Assembly: GCA_900540005.1 (NCBI GenBank)
Contig: UQEM01000071.1
Location: 1 to 12,110 of the forward strand
DNA from: an uncultured Ruminococcus sp.
GTDB taxonomy: Bacteria; Bacillota; Clostridia; Oscillospirales; Ruminococcaceae
Length of the DNA stretch: 12,110 bases
Direction of reading: 5' to 3'
The position numbers and the translations under genes are program-made. Below, piece after piece: positions 1 to 6,667 of the stretch. Numbering within the stretch: position 1 is the first letter of the stretch; each line of letters starts with the position of its first letter. Under the pieces are notes generated by a model. It saw nothing but the letters and a program-made list of their open reading frames with translations, was not told the DNA's origin and did no database searches.

Positions 1-54
1 GTAAAATTTATGCTCGAAAATCTGCATATTATCTTAGTGTCAACACTCCCTAAT

Positions 55-1011
55 TCAAATAATACCGTATTGTCTAAGTAAATCCGTGTTATGCACCTTG
101 CGTTTACTTAGTTCAGCCATCGTCTTCTGATGCATATCCGAATCTTGTAAGAATTGGAGTAATCTTTCTCTAGATTCATTTATCTTTCGCTCATATCTTA
201 TGCGATTTTCAAGCGCTACTTCAGGTGCACGATGAAAGCGTTCGTCTTCTTCAGCTATGGCTTTTAAAGTAGTAGCATACCTTTCTTCCAAATCTGTAAG
301 CGGATCACTCAGTAAGAACTGAATTGCGGTATCAGAATATGCAGCGGCAATACAATCTTGCAATGGGAGCGAAAGTACCACCCCAGTATTTTTATCGTAG
401 TCTAACACATCTTTCGGAGAACGAACACGATTTAAAACAGGCGAAATCCACGTAATGGCAGCATCAAGCGCACGCTTGTTCGCTTCAAGCAATGAGTCGC
501 ATTCTGCTTCCCTTCGATATATAAAACCAGATTTAATTTGTGGATCCAACGGCTGATTAGAAGCGTGCCATTTTACATAAAAGTGCATGGCGGATTTCAG
601 CCAATCTTCATTTTGACGAAATGGACGATCAAGACAAAGTGTTTCTCTATATACTGTGGCTATTCCATCAAACACTGATAGATGCGTCTTCATATCGCGA
701 ATACCAATTATATGTAGAATCTCATCATCAATCAAGCGAATATAATATTGCTGACGCAATTTAGGCCTTTTAAACCCCAGTGGCTTCAAAGCCTCACCGA
801 AAACCATATCAAAAGCGGCATTAAGTGTTAGCTTTTTCTCTTTATTTGCAGCAGTCTTCTCAAAATGTAGAGATACGGTATGATTATCACCGCTAAAACT
901 ATCAGCACTAAAAAGTATACCTTCACTATCCATACCAATAATTGGTGCTATCTCTGACAGCACTTCCTCGACAAAGACGTAGTCGCCGTTACGTACATCT
1001 AAAAGCTGCTT
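55..1011 (-). pseudogene. C-terminal part of an unrecognised protein, cut off by an amber codon
   Basis: This 318-codon stretch is in the same frame as the 142-residue reading frame directly upstream and is separated from it only by a TAG codon at 1012-1014. The 16 codons right after the TAG (reading KQLLDVRNGDYVFVEE) look like ordinary coding sequence and run on without a break. The first possible internal start, GTG at 963, has a purine-rich GAGGAA touching the start codon, which is too close for a ribosome binding site. I therefore read it as the C-terminal two thirds of one gene of about 460 codons. A segment around the GFKRPKLRQQYYIRL motif, mixed hydrophobic and basic, vaguely resembles small DUF4304-like domains, but I do not recognise the family. 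The C-terminal 80 residues are charged and probably helical (ERYATTLKAIAEEDERF). No signal peptide or membrane segment is visible. Function unknown. Either a nonsense-mutation pseudogene or a readthrough product. Confidence 0.6.
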
Positions 1012-1440
1012 CTAAGAATATCCTTTCTCTAATAACAAAGTCCATACGCTCTCTTTCGGTTCAGGAATATCATCCCCGAAATAGTCATCGGCTCGTCCCA
1101 TTATAAGAGAATCTTTCTTCTTACCACTTTTGTCATACAAATCCAGTGTCGCACAATCGCCGTCGATAATAGTTGTGTTAATGCATATGGTCTTGAGCAT
1201 CTTTGCTATTCCGCCAGTATCGGATTGAGAAAGCTGATTGCCTTGCTCATAAGCTTCAGAGGTTATGGTAACCCATTTGCAGCCATCCGAAAATCTCAGA
1301 ATGTAGGATACTTCGCTTTCATCGCTGTTACTGGTAACATAGCTATTCTTCTTCATTTCTTCACAGAAGAAATTGATAAACTGATCTTGATTAAATTGAT
1401 TTGGATTGTAAATTTGCGTAGATGTAAAGAAATTTCCCAT
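1012..1440 (-). CDS. N-terminal part of the same unrecognised protein, ending at an amber codon
   Basis: The 142-residue product begins MGNFFTSTQIYNPNQF. I chose the ATG at 1440 because AGGTG lies six bases upstream; a GTG three codons earlier (1449) overlaps that ribosome binding site. The protein is soluble, with no signal peptide or transmembrane segment. It has a serine/aspartate-rich region (SNSDESEVSYILRFSDGCKW) and an acidic end (DDYFGDDIPEPKES). It stops at TAG 1014-1012 and the frame continues straight into the C-terminal part described for 55-1011, so a full-length protein would have about 460 residues. No convincing promoter was found upstream, where the sequence turns into the tail of an oppositely oriented relaxase-like gene. 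This fits a gene separated from its original promoter by a rearrangement near 1440. I do not recognise the family and assign no function. Confidence 0.6.
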   Translation of the reverse strand: MGNFFTSTQIYNPNQFNQDQFINFFCEEMKKNSYVTSNSDESEVSYILRFSDGCKWVTITSEAYEQGNQLSQSDTGGIAKMLKTICINTTIIDGDCATLDLYDKSGKKKDSLIMGRADDYFGDDIPEPKESVWTLLLEKGYS

Positions 1441-1442
1441 AT

Positions 1443-2012
1443 AAAGCACCTGAAAAGGAAGAAGATCCGTGGAAAGCTATCAGAGGTATGGGCAGAGCCG
1501 ATGAAATTATCGCTGACCTTGAATCGGGTGGCGTTATGTCATTCAGCGAGCTGTCTGGATTTTTCTTCAACACTCCTCACGATAATGACCACACAACTGA
1601 GCTTGCCGATCTGAGAAAGAAGTTTACGGCTATCGACACTCTCATTGAAAAGATGAAGCATCGTGACGAGCTGGAGCCTGTTTACAAGGAGTATCAGGGC
1701 AAATCAGGCTGGTCGCAGAGCCGTTTCAAGAAGAAAAATTCCGCCACAATCGAGGACTACGAGCAGACGGTCAAGTACATCAGGGAGCATATCAAGAGGT
1801 ATGCTGTTGACGGCAAACCGCCGACAATGCTTGACCTTTTGGAGAAGTCCAACAAGCTGAAATCGAAGTGGAACAGGCTTAATGTCGAGCATACCGCATT
1901 CCTCACCAAGCGTGAAACGGCGAAGAAGTACACCCGACAGGTGCGCCAGTACATCAACGAACAGCAGATGAAGCGTGAGCGTGAAAAGTACAGACAGAAG
2001 AAGCTCACCTAG
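1443..2012 (+). pseudogene. C-terminal remnant of a relaxase/mobilisation-type protein
   Basis: The frame is open from about 1428 (stop TAA at 1425-1427) to TAG at 2010-2012, roughly 190 residues, with no credible start. The only early ATG (1488) has AGAGG almost touching it. The residues before it (APEKEEDPWKAIRG) look coding, so the N-terminus is missing. The product is very charged and helical, with SGFFFNTPHDNDHTTEL near the start and then LEPVYKEYQGKSGWSQSRF, a helical YEQTVKYIREHIKRY segment, and a lysine/arginine-rich end (MKREREKYRQKKL). This pattern resembles the C-terminal region of clostridial MobP/MobA-type relaxases, after the nuclease domain. The catalytic relaxase motifs are absent. 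It lies 42 bases upstream of the serine recombinase on the same strand and shares its higher G+C. The remnant reading is well supported; the family is an inference from overall character. Confidence 0.6.
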
Positions 2013-2054
2013 CAGAGAAAGAAAGACACACTCGAATAAAGAAAGGACGATACT

Positions 2055-2648
2055 ATGAGCAAAATCGGATACATCAGAGTTTCCACCGAACACCAAGAAA
2101 CCGCCCGTCAGCAGGAGATCATGTGCGACTATCAGGTTGACCGTATCTTCTCCGAGAAGCTGTCTGGGGCGAACGCAGACCGCCCTCAGCTCAGGGCAAT
2201 GCTGGACTATGTGCGTGAGGGCGATACGCTCTATGTGGAGAGCATCAGCCGTTTAGGACGGTCAACAAAGGACTTGCTGAACATCATCGACACGCTCACC
2301 GACAAGGGTGTTACCCTCATCAGCCACAAGGAGAGCATCGACACCAACACGCCTACAGGCAAATTTATGTTGACCGTGTTTGCTGCCCTCTCTCAGCTTG
2401 AAAGAGAGCAGCTCAAACAGCGGCAGCGTGAGGGTATCGAGATAGCCAAAGCACAGGGCAAGTACACAGGCAGAAAGCCTATCCCGATTGATTGGGAGAG
2501 GTTCGGTAAGCTCTATGGGGAATGGAAAGCCAAGCAGATTACAGGCAGGGACTTTATGCGGAGAATGGAGCTATCGGCAAATACATTCTATCGCCGTGTG
2601 CGTGAATATGAAGCACTTAACGGTATCACTGAGCCGACCTCTGCATAA
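2055..2648 (+). CDS. Small serine recombinase (resolvase/invertase family)
   Basis: A 197-residue protein with the full architecture of the resolvase/DNA-invertase family, so it probably cuts and rejoins DNA at a specific site through a phosphoserine link. The N-terminal catalytic domain has the IGYIRVSTEHQ motif, with Arg8 and the nucleophile Ser10, and the second conserved block ISRLGRSTKDL (Arg66, Arg69). The long E helix ends in QLEREQLKQRQREG (about 114-127). A short C-terminal helix-turn-helix domain (about 145-186, WERFGKLYGEWKA then SANTFYRRVREYE) would bind the site. The length is normal for the small resolvases and too short for the large integrases. The ATG at 2055 is preceded by AAAGGA at good distance. 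It probably belonged to the same mobile element as the upstream relaxase tail. Inverted repeats just downstream (2681-2764) are possible substrates, but this is untested. Resolvase versus invertase cannot be decided from the sequence. Confidence 0.92.
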   Translation: MSKIGYIRVSTEHQETARQQEIMCDYQVDRIFSEKLSGANADRPQLRAMLDYVREGDTLYVESISRLGRSTKDLLNIIDTLTDKGVTLISHKESIDTNTPTGKFMLTVFAALSQLEREQLKQRQREGIEIAKAQGKYTGRKPIPIDWERFGKLYGEWKAKQITGRDFMRRMELSANTFYRRVREYEALNGITEPTSA

Positions 2649-2680
2649 CACCCTCAGACGAACGGAAATGCCCCTCACAG

Positions 2681-2701
2681 CCGTCCAAGCCCTTCGGACG
2701 G
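2681..2701. repeat. Short GC-rich inverted repeat after the recombinase gene
   Basis: CCGTCC (2681-2686) and GGACGG (2696-2701) form a six-base-pair stem around a nine-base loop. It starts 32 bases past the recombinase stop codon. No T-run follows on either strand, so it does not look like a complete intrinsic terminator. It could contribute to mRNA 3' end stability or be part of a recombination site. Confidence 0.4.
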
Positions 2702-2704
2702 AAA

Positions 2705-2764
2705 ACTAACCGATGAAAAAAGCACTCCCTTAGAAAAGCTCTAAGAGAGTGCTATGCGGTTAGT
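2705..2764. repeat. Outer inverted repeat enclosing the terminator hairpin
   Basis: ACTAACCG at 2705-2712 is exactly complementary to CGGTTAGT at 2757-2764. A further AT/AT pair lies just inside, with one base (G2756) bulged out. Inside sits the near-perfect 14-base hairpin of 2721-2753, so the whole 60 bases form one nested palindrome. This is more symmetry than a terminator needs and could mark a recombination site or an element end. Confidence 0.5.
2716..2753 (-). terminator. Intrinsic terminator for the leftward operon
   Basis: AGCACTCCCTTAGA (2721-2734) and TCTAAGAGAGTGCT (2740-2753) pair at 13 of 14 positions around a five-base loop. Read on the minus strand, the stem is followed by a run of six T (2721-2716), the standard Rho-independent arrangement. 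It would end the transcript carrying the VWA protein and the small membrane protein, with the agrB relic in its 3' untranslated part. Read on the plus strand there is no T-run, so it is a poor terminator for the recombinase. Confidence 0.75.
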
Positions 2765-2798
2765 GTGCGCCATTGGGGTATGTGCCTATTGCTGTACA

Positions 2799-2867
2799 TT
2801 ACGAGAAAATTAGCATCACAACGATCAGCGTAAACATACAATTCAAATAACTGTTAGTTTGAAATGA
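2799..2867 (-). pseudogene. Relic of a second agrB gene
   Basis: Positions 2800-2850 match the internal part of agrB at about 7122-7172 with scattered, mostly transition differences. Translated on the minus strand it reads NSYLNCMFTLIVVMLIFS followed by TAA, against NSHLSCMFTLIVVMLIFS in the intact AgrB. About 16 of 22 residues are identical when four flanking codons are included. The active-site cysteine is kept, but the catalytic histidine codon is replaced by glutamine (SFQTN instead of GYHAN). No start or further membrane segments remain. It lies between the membrane-protein gene and the leftward terminator. After the stop, a short in-frame stretch (CTAIGTYPN) may be a remnant of the later CIAPVPHPN segment after an internal deletion; that part is weak. 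Confidence 0.8.
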
Positions 2868-2878
2868 CAATAATACGA

Positions 2879-3211
2879 TTAATTATGCTTGTTGATAGAA
2901 ATTATATGGTGCATTTTTACATATGCAAGATAAGATTTCCCTTCTCTTACTTGAGTATAGATATCATATGAGCATCCTAAAGTGTGAATTTTCTTCGATG
3001 TATCATACTTGCAATCTATCGTATAATTACTACAGCTAATAGTCTTGGAGCGAGTCTGATTAAGTCCATTGTAAGATGTTTCCCTTTTCTTTACGATAAA
3101 TATTTTTCTTTTGCGTTTTCTGGAAAATGCAACATAAAAAGTGTATGCCAACAGCAATGTTAAAAAGGCAATAAAAATAACAGTCTGTATAGTTTGAGAT
3201 ATATCATCCAT
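2879..3211 (-). CDS. Small single-pass membrane protein downstream of the VWA gene
   Basis: A 110-residue product starting at ATG 3211, with GGGGTG four bases upstream. A TTG at 3223 is in frame but less likely. It begins only 14 bases after the stop of the VWA gene, so it is almost certainly co-transcribed and perhaps translationally coupled. Residues 9-29 (QTVIFIAFLTLLLAYTFYVAF) form one clear membrane helix, followed at once by RKRKRK. By the positive-inside rule the N-terminus is outside and the 75-residue C-terminal part cytoplasmic. The tail has several cysteines (60, 67, 80) and alternating polar/hydrophobic strands ending YDIYTQVREGKSYLAYVKM, suggesting a small beta domain. I recognise no family. 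Its place suggests a partner, anchor or immunity-type protein for the secreted VWA protein, but this is only context. Confidence 0.75.
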   Translation of the reverse strand: MDDISQTIQTVIFIAFLTLLLAYTFYVAFSRKRKRKIFIVKKRETSYNGLNQTRSKTISCSNYTIDCKYDTSKKIHTLGCSYDIYTQVREGKSYLAYVKMHHIISINKHN

Positions 3212-3225
3212 AGTACACCCCAATT

Positions 3226-6200
3226 TTAAGCAGCTAAAAATTTATTAAATAATTCTTGATATTTAGAACTTGCCTCCGTACTTTCATTACTTAGACCGAC
3301 TTGAATTAATGGCTTGAATACAACATTAAGATATTCTCGTTTACCAATTACAATACGATCATTAGGATACAAAATCAATTTCTCCATTAATTTCCCTTCA
3401 CTATTAACCCATAAATATGACGAGTAATAGCTCTGATGACGAGAATCAACAGTTATTTCATAATCGTATGTATCCCAGATACTTGTTTTATTTCCGGTTA
3501 ATTCCTCATATTGTTTACTTGCACTATTCGATATCATAGCCTGAGCAAATACTGAGCCACCATTACACAAATAACCGCTGATAGGCATATCAGTTGCATA
3601 TGTTTGATACAAGTTATATATTGAACTTGACCCTGCTGCTATCGTTACTCTACGCATATTTCCACTTTTTTGGAAGCAGAATCGTACTCTGAAGGATTCC
3701 CCTATATTAGCGCTATTGCACAATAAGCCTGCAAACAAACCTGCAATGCCAGTCTGAGCAGTATATTTTGAAGGATATATAATCGGAATATCCAGTCTAT
3801 TTCCTCCTGGGTAAATGGGTTCATTTCTTGTGTCTTCAAGTTCAACACCAGCAAAAAATTGAATGAGTGTCCAATCAAAATCTGAATATTCTTTTACGTC
3901 AACTTCTTCCCATACTGCATTCCAATATGTTCCAAGGTGATCGGGAACATTAATACAATAATAATACCCATCATATTCAACAATTCCATAATCCGAAATC
4001 TGCCCTTCGTTTTTATTCGGATCAGAATTCAAAATAAAATATATAGCTCTTGTTCCGTACAGTATGTCACTTGGTATACCAGAACCTGATAAGAATTGGT
4101 ATTCTGGGACAATTTCAACACCATCAGCTAAATTGTCTTTATCAGAATCTTTTTCTAATGGATTTGTGTAGATAACTGTACCATTTTCGAGACGCATTCC
4201 AGCAATTTCAAAAATATCTGCTAATCCATCCTCATCATTATCTGTCATATCAAATTTTTTCATAATTCCTAATTTTGAATACAACTCGATTAATTCATTA
4301 GAGGAAATAGCTTTATAAAAGTTATCATCACTTGTAGCAATACGTTTTAAAAGATAGTCATTTGATGATTCACCATATCCTATAGTTATAACATTCACGT
4401 TTGATTCTTTAATATAATCAAGAGTATTCTGATCAATTGATGAACCACCATCTGACATAAAAATAATATTTTTGGCATTTTCGTTGTTTAGCTTATTGAG
4501 CATATCAACGCCCATATTCAATGAACTTATAAAATTGTTTCCGCCTGTTGAATATATTTTACTGATTGCTTCATTGAGCACTTCTTTTTCATCAGCCTTT
4601 ACAAAGTCACATAACAACTTGGCTTGACTATCTTCTGCTATGATTGCTATATAATCATTTGAACCAGAAACATTCACAAATCCTTTTGCGGCTTCAATTC
4701 GACCACAAGTTCCGTTAATCATAGGATCATTATTTCGCATACTTCCTGAACAATCGATTATCAATACAGTATTGTTACCTGATGTCTCATTATCAGATTC
4801 ATACAAATCCTCAGCCCAAGCTGCATACCATAGTTCCTTATCAACAATCATATATTTACTAAAATGATTGACAGTTGTTGTTAGAGAGTAGTTTTCATTG
4901 TCATAGCTTGTTGGCAACTCTCTATAGATGTGGTTTTCTTCATCATGCCACAAAAATATAAGGCTTTCAAATTTAGTATCTCCTAATTTAGATATATCAA
5001 CATTAAATGTTATAGTCGCATTATCAAAATCTGATGAACAATTAAAATCAAATGGTTCTCCTATTAGTCCAACAACATTTGTCGACATTAAATCAATATT
5101 CATTACACTTTCAATATCAAGATTTCTTTGTATATTTCCTGTAGCAGACATTTCGACATCAATCTTTTTAACAGCACAATCCTCGTTAGTCACAACATAT
5201 GAATACTTCTGCGCTCTTTTTTCATTACCATCAAGAATCCCATTTCCATCAGTATCAGGAATAAGTGGATTAGTATCAAATAATAAAATCTCATCGTCAT
5301 CAGTTAATCCATCTGAATCAGTGTCAGTAACAAGCGGATTTGTATAATACAAATTAACTTCGTCACCATCCATTAAACTGTCTCCATCAGTATCAGGATA
5401 TAATGGGTGTGTGCCTATAGATAGTTCTTCGAAATTAATTAAGCCATCATCATCCAAATCCTCGTCACCATCAGATACTCCGTTTTCGTCTGAATCTGCC
5501 ATAGTCGGATCAGTTTTTGTAAAAAACACCTCATAAAAATCATCGAGCATATCACCGTCTGTATCTACAAGAGTATAATCCGTTCCGAGATACTGCTCTA
5601 CGCAATCAGGAAGAGAATCACCGTCCGTATCTTTCAGTTTTTCCCAGTTATTGAAATCCTCAAAGAAATCAGGGAAATCATTCTCATTCTCATCCTTCAT
5701 ATACTGCCATTCATCGTATGGAATATCCAAAGGTTCAGATGTAGTTCCCACAAATGAACTTGCATTACTGTTGTTGTTCGCATTGACACTGGGGCAAGTC
5801 AAAACGATACTATCAGCAATAATAACAACATTGTTAAGGTTAAGGTTCTGGGCTGTGATATTTACATTGCCGAACGGGGCGTAGACAAGTCCATTGAGGT
5901 TTACGTTCTGACTGTCAATAATAATGTCACCGTACTTTGAGAAGATAACGGAATCATTGGTATTCTTAACTTCTCCATTGAGATTGACATCTTCAAGAGC
6001 TTTAAGAGCTGTGTTAATGTTAATGTTGCCTGTAAGAGTAGCTTTGCCCTGTACCTCAGTCGGCACATTTATGTTGATGTTCATTTCATCAAGAGTATAG
6101 TCCTCATCGTGTTCATCAACATTTGAAGCAGAAAAATATTGATTGTCAATCTTATTAAAGATGTAAATCATTGATTCTTCGGCATTTTCGGTTCTTGAAC

Positions 6201-6441
6201 CGTTGATGTTTACATTACCGCTTGAAACGATAGTACCATTAGTAGCCACATTACCGTTTACACAGAAATTATCCGCATTTACAATAATTGCTCCTTCGTC
6301 ACTCGAAGCAGCAAACATCGTATAAGGATATGGTTCATTACTATCTTCGGCAGTTGCCGAGGTGAATGGAATCGCGCTGATAGTGATAACAGCACTCAGT
6401 ACACCAGAAAGCAATCGCTTAAATTTAGTGATCTGTTTCAT
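3226..6441 (-). CDS. Large secreted VWA-domain protein with calcium-binding (TSP3-type) repeats
   Basis: A 1071-residue protein, start fixed by a strong AAAAGGAGG six bases before the ATG. Residues 1-31 form a signal peptide (KQITKFKR, a hydrophobic core, then a TSATA-like cleavage region). Residues about 48-225 contain repeated short strands such as GNVNING, MNININV, EDVNLNG and GNVNITAQNLNLNN, as in beta-solenoid or bactofilin-like folds. Residues 249-407 carry six or seven thrombospondin-type-3-like acidic repeats (DTDGDSLPD, DTDGDMLDD, DTDGDSLMDGDE, DTDSDGLTDDDE, DTDGNGILDGNE), which normally bind Ca2+. After a linker domain comes a VWA domain (about 557-725) with an intact metal site (Asp563, Ser565, Ser567; Thr632; Asp664 in FMSDGG). 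Two more acidic repeats follow (732-745, 763-776), then a roughly 290-residue C-terminal domain I do not recognise. There is no LPXTG motif or C-terminal membrane anchor. It is probably a secreted or wall-associated adhesin or matrix protein. It sits 70 bases after agrD2 and is likely under agr control. Confidence 0.92.
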   Translation of the reverse strand: MKQITKFKRLLSGVLSAVITISAIPFTSATAEDSNEPYPYTMFAASSDEGAIIVNADNFCVNGNVATNGTIVSSGNVNINGSRTENAEESMIYIFNKIDNQYFSASNVDEHDEDYTLDEMNININVPTEVQGKATLTGNININTALKALEDVNLNGEVKNTNDSVIFSKYGDIIIDSQNVNLNGLVYAPFGNVNITAQNLNLNNVVIIADSIVLTCPSVNANNNSNASSFVGTTSEPLDIPYDEWQYMKDENENDFPDFFEDFNNWEKLKDTDGDSLPDCVEQYLGTDYTLVDTDGDMLDDFYEVFFTKTDPTMADSDENGVSDGDEDLDDDGLINFEELSIGTHPLYPDTDGDSLMDGDEVNLYYTNPLVTDTDSDGLTDDDEILLFDTNPLIPDTDGNGILDGNEKRAQKYSYVVTNEDCAVKKIDVEMSATGNIQRNLDIESVMNIDLMSTNVVGLIGEPFDFNCSSDFDNATITFNVDISKLGDTKFESLIFLWHDEENHIYRELPTSYDNENYSLTTTVNHFSKYMIVDKELWYAAWAEDLYESDNETSGNNTVLIIDCSGSMRNNDPMINGTCGRIEAAKGFVNVSGSNDYIAIIAEDSQAKLLCDFVKADEKEVLNEAISKIYSTGGNNFISSLNMGVDMLNKLNNENAKNIIFMSDGGSSIDQNTLDYIKESNVNVITIGYGESSNDYLLKRIATSDDNFYKAISSNELIELYSKLGIMKKFDMTDNDEDGLADIFEIAGMRLENGTVIYTNPLEKDSDKDNLADGVEIVPEYQFLSGSGIPSDILYGTRAIYFILNSDPNKNEGQISDYGIVEYDGYYYCINVPDHLGTYWNAVWEEVDVKEYSDFDWTLIQFFAGVELEDTRNEPIYPGGNRLDIPIIYPSKYTAQTGIAGLFAGLLCNSANIGESFRVRFCFQKSGNMRRVTIAAGSSSIYNLYQTYATDMPISGYLCNGGSVFAQAMISNSASKQYEELTGNKTSIWDTYDYEITVDSRHQSYYSSYLWVNSEGKLMEKLILYPNDRIVIGKREYLNVVFKPLIQVGLSNESTEASSKYQELFNKFLAA

Positions 6442-6463
6442 GTTTTCCTCCTTTTACAGAATC

Positions 6464-6497
6464 CCGAGCGTGTGCAGTTACCCATACACACACTCGG
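6464..6497 (-). promoter_or_regulatory. Hairpin between agrD2 and the VWA gene
   Basis: CCGAGTGTGTG and CACACGCTCGG (read on the minus strand) form an 11-base-pair stem with one G-U pair and a 12-base loop. No T-run follows; instead the ribosome binding site of the VWA gene comes 10-18 bases later. It is therefore not a standard terminator. It may be a processing or stabilising element, or a structure limiting how much of the operon transcript reaches the VWA gene. No separate promoter was recognised in the 70-base gap. Confidence 0.55.
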
Positions 6498-6511
6498 AAA
6501 ACTGATTTGTC

Positions 6512-6667
6512 TTAATTTTCGCCTACGAACTTTCGGAGTTCTTCCGGCTCAACAGGCTGTGCAAACCAATGATAGCAGCAGCTTGCCACAGAAGAAGTAG
6601 CTACGACCAGAGCCATAGCAGCGAGAACAAACGATGTCTTTCTCGCAATCTTCATCAAATTTTTCAT
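6512..6667 (-). CDS. agrD: AgrD-like cyclic peptide precursor 2 (predicted ring CYHWF)
   Basis: A 51-residue precursor in the typical AgrD layout. An N-terminal amphipathic/basic helix (MKNLMKIARKTSFVLAAMAL) precedes the signal segment SSVASCCYHWF, which is followed by the conserved cleavage-and-recognition tail AQPVEPEELRKF. By analogy with clostridial AgrD proteins, where the core precedes an xQPxxP motif, AgrB would cut after Phe35 and close a thiolactone from the second cysteine (Cys31), giving CYHWF. A ring using Cys30 cannot be excluded. The start is secure: AGGAGGG lies seven bases before the ATG. Its ATG overlaps the TGA of the preceding peptide gene in ATGA, so the two are translationally coupled. 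The VWA gene follows 70 bases later. The product is exported and processed at the membrane and would be sensed by AgrC. Confidence 0.9.
   Translation of the reverse strand: MKNLMKIARKTSFVLAAMALVVATSSVASCCYHWFAQPVEPEELRKFVGEN

Noticed and set aside
1..54. A short minus-strand frame starting at ATG 27 (MQIFEHKFY) running off the window
   Set aside because: Only nine codons are visible and the nearest Shine-Dalgarno-like GGGAGTG is about 16 bases away, so a gene cannot be supported.
961..963. GTG as an independent start for the C-terminal part of the split gene
   Set aside because: The only purine-rich stretch touches the start codon, and the coding character continues upstream to the amber codon.
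1225..1614. Plus-strand open frame crossing from the split gene into the relaxase tail
   Set aside because: It is antisense to one gene and out of frame with the other, with no start signal; it arises from the junction near 1440.
1704..2096. Minus-strand open frame antisense to the relaxase tail
   Set aside because: A shadow of the GC-richer coding strand; hydrophobic, low-quality composition and no ribosome binding site.
5200..5660. Repetitive DNA in the VWA gene that could look like a tandem-repeat array
   Set aside because: The periodicity comes from codons of the DxDxDxxxD calcium-binding repeats; spacing and sequence vary, so it is protein repetition and not a CRISPR or satellite.
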